This document shows positions 36,451 through 45,016 of a stretch of DNA of 64,000 bases, in pieces. Made by a program: the position numbers and the translations under genes. Below the pieces are notes generated by a model that did no database searches, was not told the DNA's origin, and was given only the letters and a program-made list of their open reading frames with translations. Source of the stretch: Frigoribacterium faeni (GTDB lineage Bacteria > Actinomycetota > Actinomycetes > Actinomycetales > Microbacteriaceae); assembly GCF_011761235.1 (NCBI RefSeq), contig NZ_JAAOYW010000001.1, positions 496,781 through 560,780 of the forward strand. The letters run 5' to 3'. Every line of letters starts with the position of its first letter. Positions within the stretch are counted from its first letter, which is position 1.

Positions 36451-37419
36451 TCAGGGTGCGGTGGGGGGCGTGCCCCCGGCGCCGCCCCCGGGCGGAGTGC
36501 CGCCGCCGCCGGAGGGCGCGGCACCGGCCGACGGCGTCGTGCTCGTGTCGACGCGGACGGTGAGGGACACCTGGTACCCCGAGGTCGCGTCCCCGGTGAC
36601 GGTGGCGAGCTGCAGGGCACCGCTGTCGTCGCTGAAGACGTTGTCGCTGTCGAGGCTCACCTGGTCGAGGTTCGAGGTCGATCCGTCGTAGGCGTCGAGG
36701 GCGTAGACGATGCGGCTGACGTCCTCGGGCAGGGCGACCTGCGATGTCGCGACGGCGTTCGTGGAGTCGGTGATCGAGGCGACGTCGGGGTAGACCTCGA
36801 AGTGGATGTGAGGCCACCGGCCGCTGTAGCAGGCGGGGAAGATCGAGGTGAAGCCGACGACGCCCGTCGCGTCGGCGACCTGGACGCCCCGGAGGTAGGT
36901 CTCGTCCTCGATGCCGTCGGAGTACATCGAATATCCCCCGGCGGCGTCGCAGTGCCACACGTACACGGCGACGCCCTGGAAGGGCGCGTCGTCGCCGGCC
37001 GTGTCGAGGATGGTCAGCTGCAGGGCCATGGGCACGCCCTCCGCCGTCGCGCCCCCGCCGATGCTCGACCGGATGTCGCTGCGGACGATGCCGGACTGCT
37101 CGAGGACGTCGACCCCGTTCGAGCCGTCACCGGGATAGGGGCCGGCGGTCTCGTCCGGGATCTCCCCCGTTGCCGTCGTGGCGGGATCCGTCCCCGACGT
37201 GGCGGTGCCCGAGGAGGCGCCGGTCGCGGTGGTGCAGGCAGCCAAGGCCAGTGAGCCCGCCCCGATACCGATCAGACCGAGCACCGTGCGACGAGAGAGG
37301 AGAGTCCGGACGTCGAACGAGACTCCCTGGTCGACCACCTCCTCGTCGGCGCGGTCGAGCAGGCGCCCCTCGTAGGCGGGCCCGTCGGGGGTGGTCTCGG
37401 GTTCGGGGATGCGGCTCAT
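36451..37419 (-). CDS. Tat-exported lipoprotein intradiol ring-cleavage dioxygenase
   Basis: 322 aa. A 40-residue leader precedes the twin-arginine signal LLSRRTVLGLIGIGAG (Arg43-Arg44) and a lipobox LALAAC (Cys62). The catalytic domain matches protocatechuate 3,4-dioxygenase-type enzymes, with the Fe(III) ligand set Tyr163, Tyr198, His204 and His206 (FPACYSGRWPHIHFEVY). The C-terminus is a Gly/Pro/Thr-rich tail. It should act outside the membrane on catechol-like compounds. Strong site GAGAGGA before the ATG at 37419. First gene of a cassette with tatA, tatC and tatB. Confidence 0.9.
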   Translation of the reverse strand: MSRIPEPETTPDGPAYEGRLLDRADEEVVDQGVSFDVRTLLSRRTVLGLIGIGAGSLALAACTTATGASSGTATSGTDPATTATGEIPDETAGPYPGDGSNGVDVLEQSGIVRSDIRSSIGGGATAEGVPMALQLTILDTAGDDAPFQGVAVYVWHCDAAGGYSMYSDGIEDETYLRGVQVADATGVVGFTSIFPACYSGRWPHIHFEVYPDVASITDSTNAVATSQVALPEDVSRIVYALDAYDGSTSNLDQVSLDSDNVFSDDSGALQLATVTGDATSGYQVSLTVRVDTSTTPSAGAAPSGGGGTPPGGGAGGTPPTAP

Positions 37420-37657
37420 GATGTCCTCTCGAGGTGTGGAGCTCGTGCTCTGGTCACACCCTGCAGGGAGCTCCTTTGCGCTCCCTTTGCCGTTCCGATG
37501 AGACGTCGATGAACCTTGCGGAGTGCGCGGCAGGAGGCAGCGATCGTCCGCTTCCTCTTACCGGAAGGGGGTGATGCCTGCCGGTTCGTCCTTCGGTCAC
37601 GAAAGGTCCGGGCTGCCCGGGCAGGTGCTCGACGCCGACGAGTCAGACGACGATCGC

Positions 37658-38191
37658 CTATCGCACCGACGGGTGGGCCATCGGTCCGCCTGTGCTCTCG
37701 GTCACCGAGGGCAAGACGAGAAGGATCGCCAGCACGGCGTTGCCCAGAGGCACGGCGGCCAGGAGCGCCCACCACCCCGATCTGCCCGTGTCGTGCAGGC
37801 GTCGGACGGTGATCGCGATCCACGGCATGAGCGACGCGAGCGACAGGACCGCGACGACGCCCAGGGCGATCTGCGCCACGGGAGGCAGAGCTGAGAGGAG
37901 ATAGCCCCACACCGGGAACGGGTCGAAGGCTTCGAGGGCCTGCTCGACCTGAGGCGGCGGTGCGGCGGGGCCGGACGGGTCCGTGAACGACGTCAGCACA
38001 CCTGCCCCGAAAGCGATGTTGACCAGGAGGCTGATGAGGAACCACCACAGTGCCCAGAACCAGAACTCAGCCCGGGCTGCCCGCCCTCGGAAGACGGCGT
38101 AGCCACGCCAGAACCTGACGAAGGAGGCACCGAAGGTCGCCTCGTGCCACGGCGTGCCTACGGGTGGCTGGGCAGCAGCGTCGAAGTCCAT
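37658..38191 (-). CDS. DUF805 membrane protein
   Basis: 177 aa. Hallmarks are FWRGYAVFRGRAARAEFWFW near residue 27 and ITVRRLHDTGRSGWWALLA, with three to four membrane helices. The function of DUF805 is unknown. AAGGA precedes the ATG at 38191. The 238 bases between it and the dioxygenase gene (37420-37657) contain no gene and should hold the cassette promoter. Confidence 0.88.
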   Translation of the reverse strand: MDFDAAAQPPVGTPWHEATFGASFVRFWRGYAVFRGRAARAEFWFWALWWFLISLLVNIAFGAGVLTSFTDPSGPAAPPPQVEQALEAFDPFPVWGYLLSALPPVAQIALGVVAVLSLASLMPWIAITVRRLHDTGRSGWWALLAAVPLGNAVLAILLVLPSVTESTGGPMAHPSVR

Positions 38192-38302
38192 GGGTCCTTC
38201 CTACCGACATCGACCACCGCAGGCTCTGCCCAGCTCTGTGGGACCCACGGCCGGATCGGCCGTCGGGCACATGGACACGGGGCCCGGAGCTACTGTGCAG
38301 TC

Positions 38303-38524
38303 ATGACCGCGACGTCCCTCGGCACCCTGCTCGCCATCGTCGGCGCATTCGTCGTCGTCGGTGGCGTCGTGCTCCTGATCACGTCTCGCGATCTCGCCGG
38401 TGTGCCTGCTTCCTCGAGTGCCGCTGAGTGGTGCATCATCATCGCCGGCGTCTCGAACGTGGCGTCCGGCGTGATCCTGCGCCGACAGGTCTGGGCGCGA
38501 GACAGGCGCAACTCCGACGGCTGA
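38303..38524 (+). CDS. Small two-helix membrane protein, unknown
   Basis: 73 aa from the ATG at 38303. Two hydrophobic segments (TLLAIVGAFVVVGGVVLLI and AAEWCIIIAGVSNVASGVIL) and a basic tail. Not recognised. Divergent from the DUF805 gene. Codon use is compatible with a real gene, but the start is weakly supported. Confidence 0.5.
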   Translation: MTATSLGTLLAIVGAFVVVGGVVLLITSRDLAGVPASSSAAEWCIIIAGVSNVASGVILRRQVWARDRRNSDG

Positions 38525-38568
38525 CCGGTCCCCCAGCCGGACGCGCAGGACGAGGCTCCGGTCGGAGC

Positions 38569-39105
38569 TCAGTCCAGCTCAGTGCTCCCGAGCGCGGCTT
38601 GCAGAGCGCGGATCGTGTCTCCCAGCACGCCAGATGCCAAGAGCCCGGAACCGAGAGGGCCCGACGGGTCCTCGCCGAGAAGGGGCAGGGATCGAAGGGC
38701 GGCTCGTACTGAGCTGCTCATGTGCTGCACCTGCCACCGGACCTCGGTCTCGCCTCGCCCCGGCGACGCCGACTCGGCCGCTCTCGCCGCGTAGGCGGCT
38801 GCGCCCAGAGCGTGCGCGCCCATGTGCGCGACACCAGACGCCTGTCCCGCGGACCACGCGGCGGCCCTCGCCGCCGGGGACGTCGCCGATCCTGCTGCCC
38901 GTCCCGCGACGAAGCGGCGCCGGATCTCTCCTGCCGCATCCAGCTCGCCTCGCGAGAAGGCTCTCGCCCGGACGATGCCGTCCCGTGGTCGGTCGTCATC
39001 GGGAACTTCCGCCTCGAAGAGGAGCAGGACCCTCTCAGCGCAGTCAGCAGCCCACGCTGCGACGAGTCGTCGATCGTTCTCGGACAGCGACTGCGGAGAG
39101 AGCAT
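38569..39105 (-). CDS. Imm-5-like putative immunity protein
   Basis: 178 aa, Ala-rich helical. LSENDRRLVAAWAADCAERV followed by RARAFSRGELDAAGEIRRR and ASGVAHMGAHALGAAAYAAR matches the putative immunity protein (Imm-5-like) family associated with polymorphic toxin loci. No toxin gene is adjacent. Family assignment is from recognition of the pattern. Confidence 0.7.
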   Translation of the reverse strand: MLSPQSLSENDRRLVAAWAADCAERVLLLFEAEVPDDDRPRDGIVRARAFSRGELDAAGEIRRRFVAGRAAGSATSPAARAAAWSAGQASGVAHMGAHALGAAAYAARAAESASPGRGETEVRWQVQHMSSSVRAALRSLPLLGEDPSGPLGSGLLASGVLGDTIRALQAALGSTELD

Positions 39106-39210
39106 GCCAGCACTCTGGCAGACGGTCAGGTCGTCGTTCGTCCGCCCACCGCCGGGCGTGGCAGCAGCCGATGGAAGGAGATGGGACGCTCGGTCGGCCG
39201 GTCTCCGGCC

Positions 39211-39774
39211 TCACGGGACTTCCTCCTGGAAGGCCAAGAGCGACCACGGCGCCAACCCGTCCGTCTCGAGGTCGGGAGCGGGGATCGACCGGGTGGTTCC
39301 GAACTCGCGGGCCACGTAGTCGAGCAGATCGATGCCGTAGATGACGACGTCCGTCTGGTGGACGGAGAAGACCGGGGCCCCTGGACCGAAGGGCGCTGCC
39401 GGCAGATAGCGGTGGCCGTACAGCGGGACGAGCTGCGGCCAGGTGCCGACCTGACGCTCGACGATGTCCAGGCGCGCCGCGGCGGAGCCTGGGCGCCCGC
39501 CCCACGACCGAGGCCAGAAGACGTCGTTCTCGACGTCGAACAGGACGCCCTCGAGAGGCCAACGAACCGCTCTGCGGACGCCCTTGTCCGCTCTCGCCCG
39601 CCAGTCGTACCAGCCATCACCCACGGGGAGCGCGAGGGCCAGCAGCTCCCGGTGGTCTCGGGCGAACCGGACGCCATGTCGACGTTCAGCCCGAGCCAGC
39701 TCTGCCTCGGACAGGCCTCCTTCGAGGACGACACGTCGTTCTCGAAGGAGCTGGACGACCTCGGCAGCAGACAC
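39211..39774 (-). CDS. SMI1/KNR4 (SUKH) family immunity-type protein
   Basis: 187 aa from the GTG at 39774. GLSEAELARAERRHGVRFAR and LALALPVGDGWYDWR are typical SUKH-1, a fold widespread as immunity proteins to secreted toxins. The frame is open far upstream, but that part lies antisense to the 39841 gene and is not expected to be coding. No clear Shine-Dalgarno near 39774, so the start is tentative. Confidence 0.72.
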   Translation of the reverse strand: MSAAEVVQLLRERRVVLEGGLSEAELARAERRHGVRFARDHRELLALALPVGDGWYDWRARADKGVRRAVRWPLEGVLFDVENDVFWPRSWGGRPGSAAARLDIVERQVGTWPQLVPLYGHRYLPAAPFGPGAPVFSVHQTDVVIYGIDLLDYVAREFGTTRSIPAPDLETDGLAPWSLLAFQEEVP

Positions 39775-39840
39775 GTCGTCAGCATAGATTGACCTCTCGG
39801 CTGACCGGTCATGAGACCGACCAGGTGCAAGGGTGAGATC

Positions 39841-40395
39841 GTGCACGTGCTCAGCCCCGACGAAGCTCTCCTGATGCTGCTCGCCGACGATGCCGACGAG
39901 CAGGCCGGAGAGCCGCTGAACGAGGACCGCGAGATCGTCGTCGCCTTGTCGGCTCAGGACCTCCTCCTGATGGAGCTGTCCCTGCGCGACGTGGTCGCAG
40001 GCATGGACCGTCGAGAGTTCACCGACCACATGCCGCTCGACGTCGATGCAGCGCTGTCCTGGGCCGACGACCTCCGCCTCCTCCGGCGAGGCATCTTCGG
40101 GGAGGAGGAGAGTGCGACTCCACTGTCTCTGCCTGCGGTCCGTGCACGACGCATCGACTGGGCGGCCTGGGCCCGAGAGGACACCGGCGGCGGTGCACCG
40201 CGACAGGACGAGGCCCTGTTCCGAGTCTCCGGGGTCGACCTCGGGGTCGTCTCGTCGGCTGTCCGGCATGCGACCGACCGCGACCCGGCGGTCATGGAAC
40301 AAGTCGACGAGCGCCACATGACCGACGACACGGTAGGCAGGGCACTCGACGCTTCACTCCGGAGCATCGCCTGGAACCTGCACGAGCGTGCCTGA
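39841..40395 (+). CDS. Unknown soluble protein, divergent from the SUKH gene
   Basis: 184 aa from the GTG at 39841, chosen because AAGGGTGA precedes it; an ATG at 39811 would add 10 residues. Acidic, helical, no signal or membrane segment; contains LLADDADEQAGEPLNEDREI and SLRSIAWNLHERA. Not recognised. Its position within an immunity-gene cluster suggests a related role (inference). Confidence 0.55.
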   Translation: MHVLSPDEALLMLLADDADEQAGEPLNEDREIVVALSAQDLLLMELSLRDVVAGMDRREFTDHMPLDVDAALSWADDLRLLRRGIFGEEESATPLSLPAVRARRIDWAAWAREDTGGGAPRQDEALFRVSGVDLGVVSSAVRHATDRDPAVMEQVDERHMTDDTVGRALDASLRSIAWNLHERA

Positions 40396-40536
40396 TCTGA
40401 TCCGCCACGCGATCCAGCCCGTGACGTGCACGGGACAGGGCCCCAGCACGCAGGCACCACGGCGAGGCGACTCGTGCTCGCGTCGGGGACGAGCCGGGCG
40501 GCCACGGCGCTCGTTCCCGGCTCGAGCCACGTCGGC

Positions 40537-40923
40537 CTACGCGAAGAGCGCGAGGGGCAGCGACACCACGAAGCACATGGGCGGCACGACGGCGATGCCG
40601 CCGCAGACGCCGGCCCACCGGCCTGCGCGGCCGCCCAGGGCCCCGGCGACGACGGCGAGCACGATCGAGCAGACCAGGAGGAACGGCACGGCGAACCACG
40701 ACACCGAGGTCCAGTCGGCGGCCGAGAACCAGAGCCACGAGCCCTCGGCGCAGGCCGTGACGAAGCAGACGACGAGGGTCAGCGGAGCGAGCAGCCGAGC
40801 CCGGCCAGTCGGCTCGGACTCGGCGGCGGGGCGGGGAGCGGGGTCGGCGAGAGGGTCGCGGTAGGGCAGCGCTGCCACCTCGGCCTCGGCCCGTCGGAGG
40901 AGTTCGCGGTCGGCCTCGTCCAT
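40537..40923 (-). CDS. Small three-helix membrane protein, unknown
   Basis: 128 aa. A charged N-terminal 45 residues precede three hydrophobic helices (LLAPLTLVVCFVTACAEG, WFAVPFLLVCSIVLAVVAG, WAGVCGGIAVVPPMCFVVSL). Not recognised. ATG at 40923. Typical codon bias for the window. Confidence 0.6.
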   Translation of the reverse strand: MDEADRELLRRAEAEVAALPYRDPLADPAPRPAAESEPTGRARLLAPLTLVVCFVTACAEGSWLWFSAADWTSVSWFAVPFLLVCSIVLAVVAGALGGRAGRWAGVCGGIAVVPPMCFVVSLPLALFA

Positions 40924-41119
40924 GTCCTGACCCTAGCGGCGACGCGGCCGACGCCCGAGATACGGCCGCGCGGACCCGACGGGTCTCAGGACCAACTACA
41001 ACTTTCCCGTAGACGGCGATCGGCCACCAGCCGCTCGAGCTGCGACGTCGACACCGAGCGAGGCGGACGACAGCAGCACCGGCCCCGCCCCGCACGCGAC
41101 CCGGCCGACGACCGCCCTC

Positions 41120-41908
41120 TCAGCTCCCCGGCGCCTCCCACCGCCCGCCAGGAGGCGCGAACACCGTGTCGACCCCGTCCGACCACAGCAGCGAGTCCGG
41201 CGCCCGGTCCGTCACGCCGGGCAGGCCCGAGTCGGCGACGAGCTCGTCGTCGAGGTCGACCAGCTCGGCCCGTCGCAGCGGCCACGACGGGTGCTCGTTC
41301 GGCCAGAAGCGGGTGCGCCCGCCCCGCTCGACGTGCATGCCCCACCGCGCGGTGAGGAAGTCCGCGAGGGGGTCGCCGACCACCTCGTCGGCGAGCGGGC
41401 GCACGGCGAGCCGGCTCGACGGGCGTGGCCCGGGGCCGTGGCGGCGGGAGGCGTACTCGACGACGCCTCCTCGCTCCTCACGGGTCATCGTCGCCCAGCG
41501 GTAGGGCAGCGCGAGTCCTGCCCGGGCCGCCATGACGGGCAGCAGCTTCTGCGCCTCGAGGGTGCGGAACACGACCCCCCGGCGCCCGAGGTCGTCGACC
41601 GAGTACAGCCGCACGTTCGTCTCGAGGAACGACCCGGCCCACGGCACGGCGGGCAGCGGACCGAACGCGCTGCCCGAGAGCCGGAACGGGATCAGCCCCA
41701 CCCAGGTCGCCCCGTCGTGCACGTCGGGCCGGGTGCCGGGCGGCAGCAGCGGCGCGACGCGCTCGGGCTCGACGCGCCAGTGGGCGAACGCGAGGCCGCC
41801 CCAGTGCTGACGCACGAAGGGGCGGCGCAGCAGAGGAGGCGCGGCGGCGGACACCGGGGAGGCGTCGGCCGGCCGGGCGGCGCCGACGGGCGACGAGGAG
41901 GCGGTCAT
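41120..41908 (-). CDS. DUF2071 (YqjF-like) protein
   Basis: 262 aa from the ATG at 41908. RRPFVRQHWGGLAFAHWRVE, LLPPGTRPDVHDGATWVGLI and SFLETNVRLYS are DUF2071 landmarks; the biochemical role of the family is unknown. A longer start at 41944 is possible but lacks family residues. It carries a GAGGAGGCGCGGC near-copy (41833-41845) in its first codons. Confidence 0.85.
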   Translation of the reverse strand: MTASSSPVGAARPADASPVSAAAPPLLRRPFVRQHWGGLAFAHWRVEPERVAPLLPPGTRPDVHDGATWVGLIPFRLSGSAFGPLPAVPWAGSFLETNVRLYSVDDLGRRGVVFRTLEAQKLLPVMAARAGLALPYRWATMTREERGGVVEYASRRHGPGPRPSSRLAVRPLADEVVGDPLADFLTARWGMHVERGGRTRFWPNEHPSWPLRRAELVDLDDELVADSGLPGVTDRAPDSLLWSDGVDTVFAPPGGRWEAPGS

Positions 41909-42027
41909 GACGCCACCGTAGACAGAGCCCCGGTGCGCGGTCACAGCCTCCCGCGCGAGTGGCTAGCCTGGTGCGCGTCCACCCCGTCGTCCGTCGCTCT
42001 CGGCGCAGTCACACCAGGAGGCCGATC

Positions 42028-42666
42028 GTGCCCCACGGCCCAGGACGCCGTCGCCGCGCCGAGCGGAGCGCCCTCGAGCGGTCCGTCGACGAGGGGCTCC
42101 TGATCGTCCGTTCGGCCCTCGTCGTCTCGGCGACGAACCACGTCATCCGGCGAGCGCTGCAGGAGGCGCTGCCCTTCGACGTCGACGTCGCCACGCAGGT
42201 CGTCCGCGACGACATGGCCCGCCTCGCCGAGCAGCAGCTCGCCGGGGCCGCCCGCGTGCGTCGCCTGCGTCGCCAGACGGGGCGGTCGTACGGGCAGTCC
42301 CGGCACCAGTTCGACTACCGCACCGACGACGCCGGGGCGCTCAAGCTGCGCGAGGCGACCGCGAAGGCGCTCGCGGCCGAGCTGACGAGGAGGCGCGAGG
42401 ACGACGCGTTCGTCGGCGGCGTCGTCGAGGCGGCCCGGTCGCGCGCCTGGGACGACGTCGGCAGCACCGTGGTCGACCGCCTCGGCTGGGCGGCCTCGCC
42501 GGCGCCCGACTACGACGACGGCCGCGAGGAGCGCATCCGCGGGCTCGTCGAGGACGACCTCGCCGCGCTGCTGCGCTCCCCCGGGCACGAGTCCGAGTCC
42601 GGCTCCGAACCCCGCCCCGAGCCCCGCCGGGCCCCCGGCGACGCCTCCGGCCTCAGCCGCGGCTGA
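42028..42666 (+). CDS. Uncharacterised actinobacterial protein
   Basis: 212 aa from the GTG at 42028, with AGGAGG six bases upstream. Highly charged and helical (SVDEGLLIVRSALVVSATNH, VVRDDMARLAEQQLAGAARV), Pro/Glu-rich C-terminus. Similar actinobacterial proteins are sometimes mislabelled asparagine synthase (recollection), but no such domain is visible. Its stop lies in a palindrome shared with the convergent SDR gene. Confidence 0.65.
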   Translation: MPHGPGRRRRAERSALERSVDEGLLIVRSALVVSATNHVIRRALQEALPFDVDVATQVVRDDMARLAEQQLAGAARVRRLRRQTGRSYGQSRHQFDYRTDDAGALKLREATAKALAAELTRRREDDAFVGGVVEAARSRAWDDVGSTVVDRLGWAASPAPDYDDGREERIRGLVEDDLAALLRSPGHESESGSEPRPEPRRAPGDASGLSRG

Positions 42667-43429
42667 CCCGCAGCGGCCCCTTCGCGACCTTGTGCGGGGC
42701 GGCCTGCGCCACCGGCTTGATGGTCACGAGGTCGAGGTTGACGTGGGCGGGCAGCTCGACGGAGTGCACGATCGCCTCGGCCACGTCGTCGGCGACGAGC
42801 GGGGCCTCGACGGCCGAGTAGACGGCGTCGGCCCGCTCCCGGTCGCCGCCGAAGCGCACGAGCGAGAACTCCTCCGTGTGCACCATGCCCGGGGCGATCT
42901 CCACGACGCGGATCGGCTCCCCCGCGAGCTCGAGCCGCAGCACGGCCACGAGCGCGTGCTCGGCGAACTTGGCGGCGTTGTAGCCGCCGCCGCCCTCGTA
43001 CGCGACGTGGCCGGCGATGGAGGTGACGGTCACGACGTCCGCGCCGCCCGCCTCCTCGGCTCCCCGGCGCAGCGCGGGCAGCAGCGCCGACACGGCGCGC
43101 TTCGTGCCGAGCACGTTGACCTCGAACATGCGGCGCCAGTCGTCGACCGAGCCCGACTCGACCGAGTCGAGCCCGAACGCGCCGCCGGCGTTGTTGACCA
43201 GCACGTGCAGGGGGCCGGTCTCGTCGACGTGCGCGCGCAGGGCGGCCACGTCGTCGTCGCTCGTCAGGTCGGCCCGGAACCAGCTCGCCCCCGTCTCGGC
43301 GGCGAGCGCCCGGAGGCGGTCCTCGCGCCGGGCGACCGCCAGCACGTCCCAGCCGTGGTCGCGGAACAGGCGGACCGTCGCCGCCCCGATGCCCGAGCTC
43401 GCTCCCGTGACCAGTGCGCGCTTCGCCAT
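42653..43429 (-). CDS. Short-chain dehydrogenase/reductase (YdfG-like)
   Basis: 258 aa. TGASSGIG at residues 8-15, LVNNAGGAFG, catalytic Ser in VTVTSIAGHVAY and YxxxK in GYNAAKF. Resembles 3-hydroxy acid/serine dehydrogenase-type SDRs. GAAGG lies upstream of the ATG at 43429. It overlaps the convergent 42028 gene by 14 bases. Confidence 0.9.
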   Translation of the reverse strand: MAKRALVTGASSGIGAATVRLFRDHGWDVLAVARREDRLRALAAETGASWFRADLTSDDDVAALRAHVDETGPLHVLVNNAGGAFGLDSVESGSVDDWRRMFEVNVLGTKRAVSALLPALRRGAEEAGGADVVTVTSIAGHVAYEGGGGYNAAKFAEHALVAVLRLELAGEPIRVVEIAPGMVHTEEFSLVRFGGDRERADAVYSAVEAPLVADDVAEAIVHSVELPAHVNLDLVTIKPVAQAAPHKVAKGPLRVSRG

Positions 43430-43611
43430 GTGCTGCCTTCTTCCGTCGTCGGTGTCGCCGTGGCGCCCCTCCTGGGCGGCCGTCGCCCACGCTAGCGCGG
43501 CGCGGGGCGCGGGCCCGTTACGCCGCGAGTCCGTGCCCGTGGACACCTGCCCCCGCCCTCCGTACCGTGGCCCGCAGCCGCACCACCCCCGACCCGGACG
43601 AGGAGCACACC

Positions 43612-44943
43612 GTGAGCGACGAGACGCCCGACTGGAAGTTCGAGACCCAGCAGATCCACGCCGGGGCGCGCCCCGACCCGACGACCCACGCCCGGGCGAC
43701 GCCGATCTACAAGACGACGTCGTACGTGTTCCGCGACTCGCAGCACGCGCAGGACCTCTTCGCGCTCGCCGAGAACGGCAACATCTACTCGCGCATCATG
43801 AACCCGACGCACGACGTCGTCGAGCAGCGCATCGCCGCCCTCGAGGGCGGGGTCGGCGCGCTGCTCGTCTCGTCGGGCCAGGCGGCCACGACCTTCGCGG
43901 TGCTCAACGTCGCCCAGGCGGGCGACCACGTCGTGTCGTCGTCGTCGATCTACGGCGGCACCTACAACCTGTTCCGCTACACGCTCGCGAAGCTCGGCAT
44001 CGAGACCACCTTCGTCGAGGACCAGGACGACGCCGACGAGTGGCGGCGCGCGGTCAGGCCGAACACCAGGCTCTTCTTCGCCGAGACCATCGGCAACCCG
44101 AAGATCAACGTGCTCGACATCGAGAAGGTGTCGGCGGTCGCCCACGCCGAGGGCGTGCCCCTGATCGTCGACAACACCATCGCGACGCCGTACCTGATCC
44201 GGCCGCTCGAGCACGGCGCCGACGTCGTGGTGCACTCGGCGACGAAGTTCCTCGGCGGGCACGGCACGGTCATCGGCGGGTTCATCGTCGACGGCGGTCG
44301 GTTCGCGTGGAGCGAGCACGCCGAGCGGTTCCCCGGCCTGACGCAGCCCGACCCGTCGTACCACGGAGCCGTCTACACCGAGGCCGTGGGCGACGCGCTC
44401 GCGTACGTGATCAAGGCGCGGGTGCAGCTGCTGCGCGACCTCGGGGCGTCGAACAGCGCCGACAGCGCCTTCTCGCTGATCCAGGGCATCGAGACCCTCA
44501 GCCTGCGGATCGAGCGGCACGTGCAGAACGCCCAGGAGATCGCCGAGTGGCTCGACGCCCGGGACGACGTCGCGACCGTCTGGTACGCGGGCCTGCCGAC
44601 GAGCCCCTGGTACGCGGCGGCGAACAAGTACGCGCCGCGGGGCGTCGGGGCGGTGCTCTCGTTCGAGCTCAAGGGCGGCGTCGACGCCGGCCGTGCCCTC
44701 GTCGACGGGCTCCGCCTGTTCAGCCACCTCGCGAACATCGGCGACGTGCGCAGCCTCGTCATCCACCCGGCCTCGACGACGCACTCGCAGCTCACCCCCG
44801 AGCAGCAGCTCACGACGGGCGTGACGCCCGGGCTCGTGCGGCTGTCGGTGGGCCTCGAGAACGTCGACGACCTCAAGGCCGACCTCGACGCCGGGTTCGC
44901 GGCGGCCCGGGCGGTCACGCAGGAGGCGCTCCGCAGCTCCTGA
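43612..44943 (+). CDS. metY: O-acetylhomoserine sulfhydrylase
   Basis: 443 aa Cys/Met-metabolism PLP enzyme making homocysteine from O-acetylhomoserine and sulfide. PLP lysine in VVHSATKFLGGHGTVIGG; GNIYSRIMNPTHDVVEQRI and PLIVDNTIATPYLIRPLEHG are MetY-type landmarks. GAGGAG precedes the GTG at 43612. metX, which makes its substrate, follows 73 bases downstream. Confidence 0.95.
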   Translation: MSDETPDWKFETQQIHAGARPDPTTHARATPIYKTTSYVFRDSQHAQDLFALAENGNIYSRIMNPTHDVVEQRIAALEGGVGALLVSSGQAATTFAVLNVAQAGDHVVSSSSIYGGTYNLFRYTLAKLGIETTFVEDQDDADEWRRAVRPNTRLFFAETIGNPKINVLDIEKVSAVAHAEGVPLIVDNTIATPYLIRPLEHGADVVVHSATKFLGGHGTVIGGFIVDGGRFAWSEHAERFPGLTQPDPSYHGAVYTEAVGDALAYVIKARVQLLRDLGASNSADSAFSLIQGIETLSLRIERHVQNAQEIAEWLDARDDVATVWYAGLPTSPWYAAANKYAPRGVGAVLSFELKGGVDAGRALVDGLRLFSHLANIGDVRSLVIHPASTTHSQLTPEQQLTTGVTPGLVRLSVGLENVDDLKADLDAGFAAARAVTQEALRSS

Positions 44944-44952
44944 CACCGCCTC

Positions 44953-44993
44953 GGGGAGGCGCGGCGTCCGTAACAAAGGCACGGCGCCTCCTC
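44953..44993. terminator. Inverted repeat between metY and metX
   Basis: GGGGAGGCGC (from 44953) pairs with GCGCCTCCTC (to 44993) across a 21-base loop. The arms are inverted copies of the dispersed GGAGGCGCGGC motif. It may attenuate transcription between metY and metX. Confidence 0.45.
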
Positions 44994-45016
44994 GGTCCGG
45001 GCAGGATGAGCAGCAC

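Noticed and set aside
39811-40317. Minus-strand N-terminal extension of the SUKH gene
   Set aside because: It runs antisense through the 39841 gene and has no SUKH-family residues; the domain starts after 39774.
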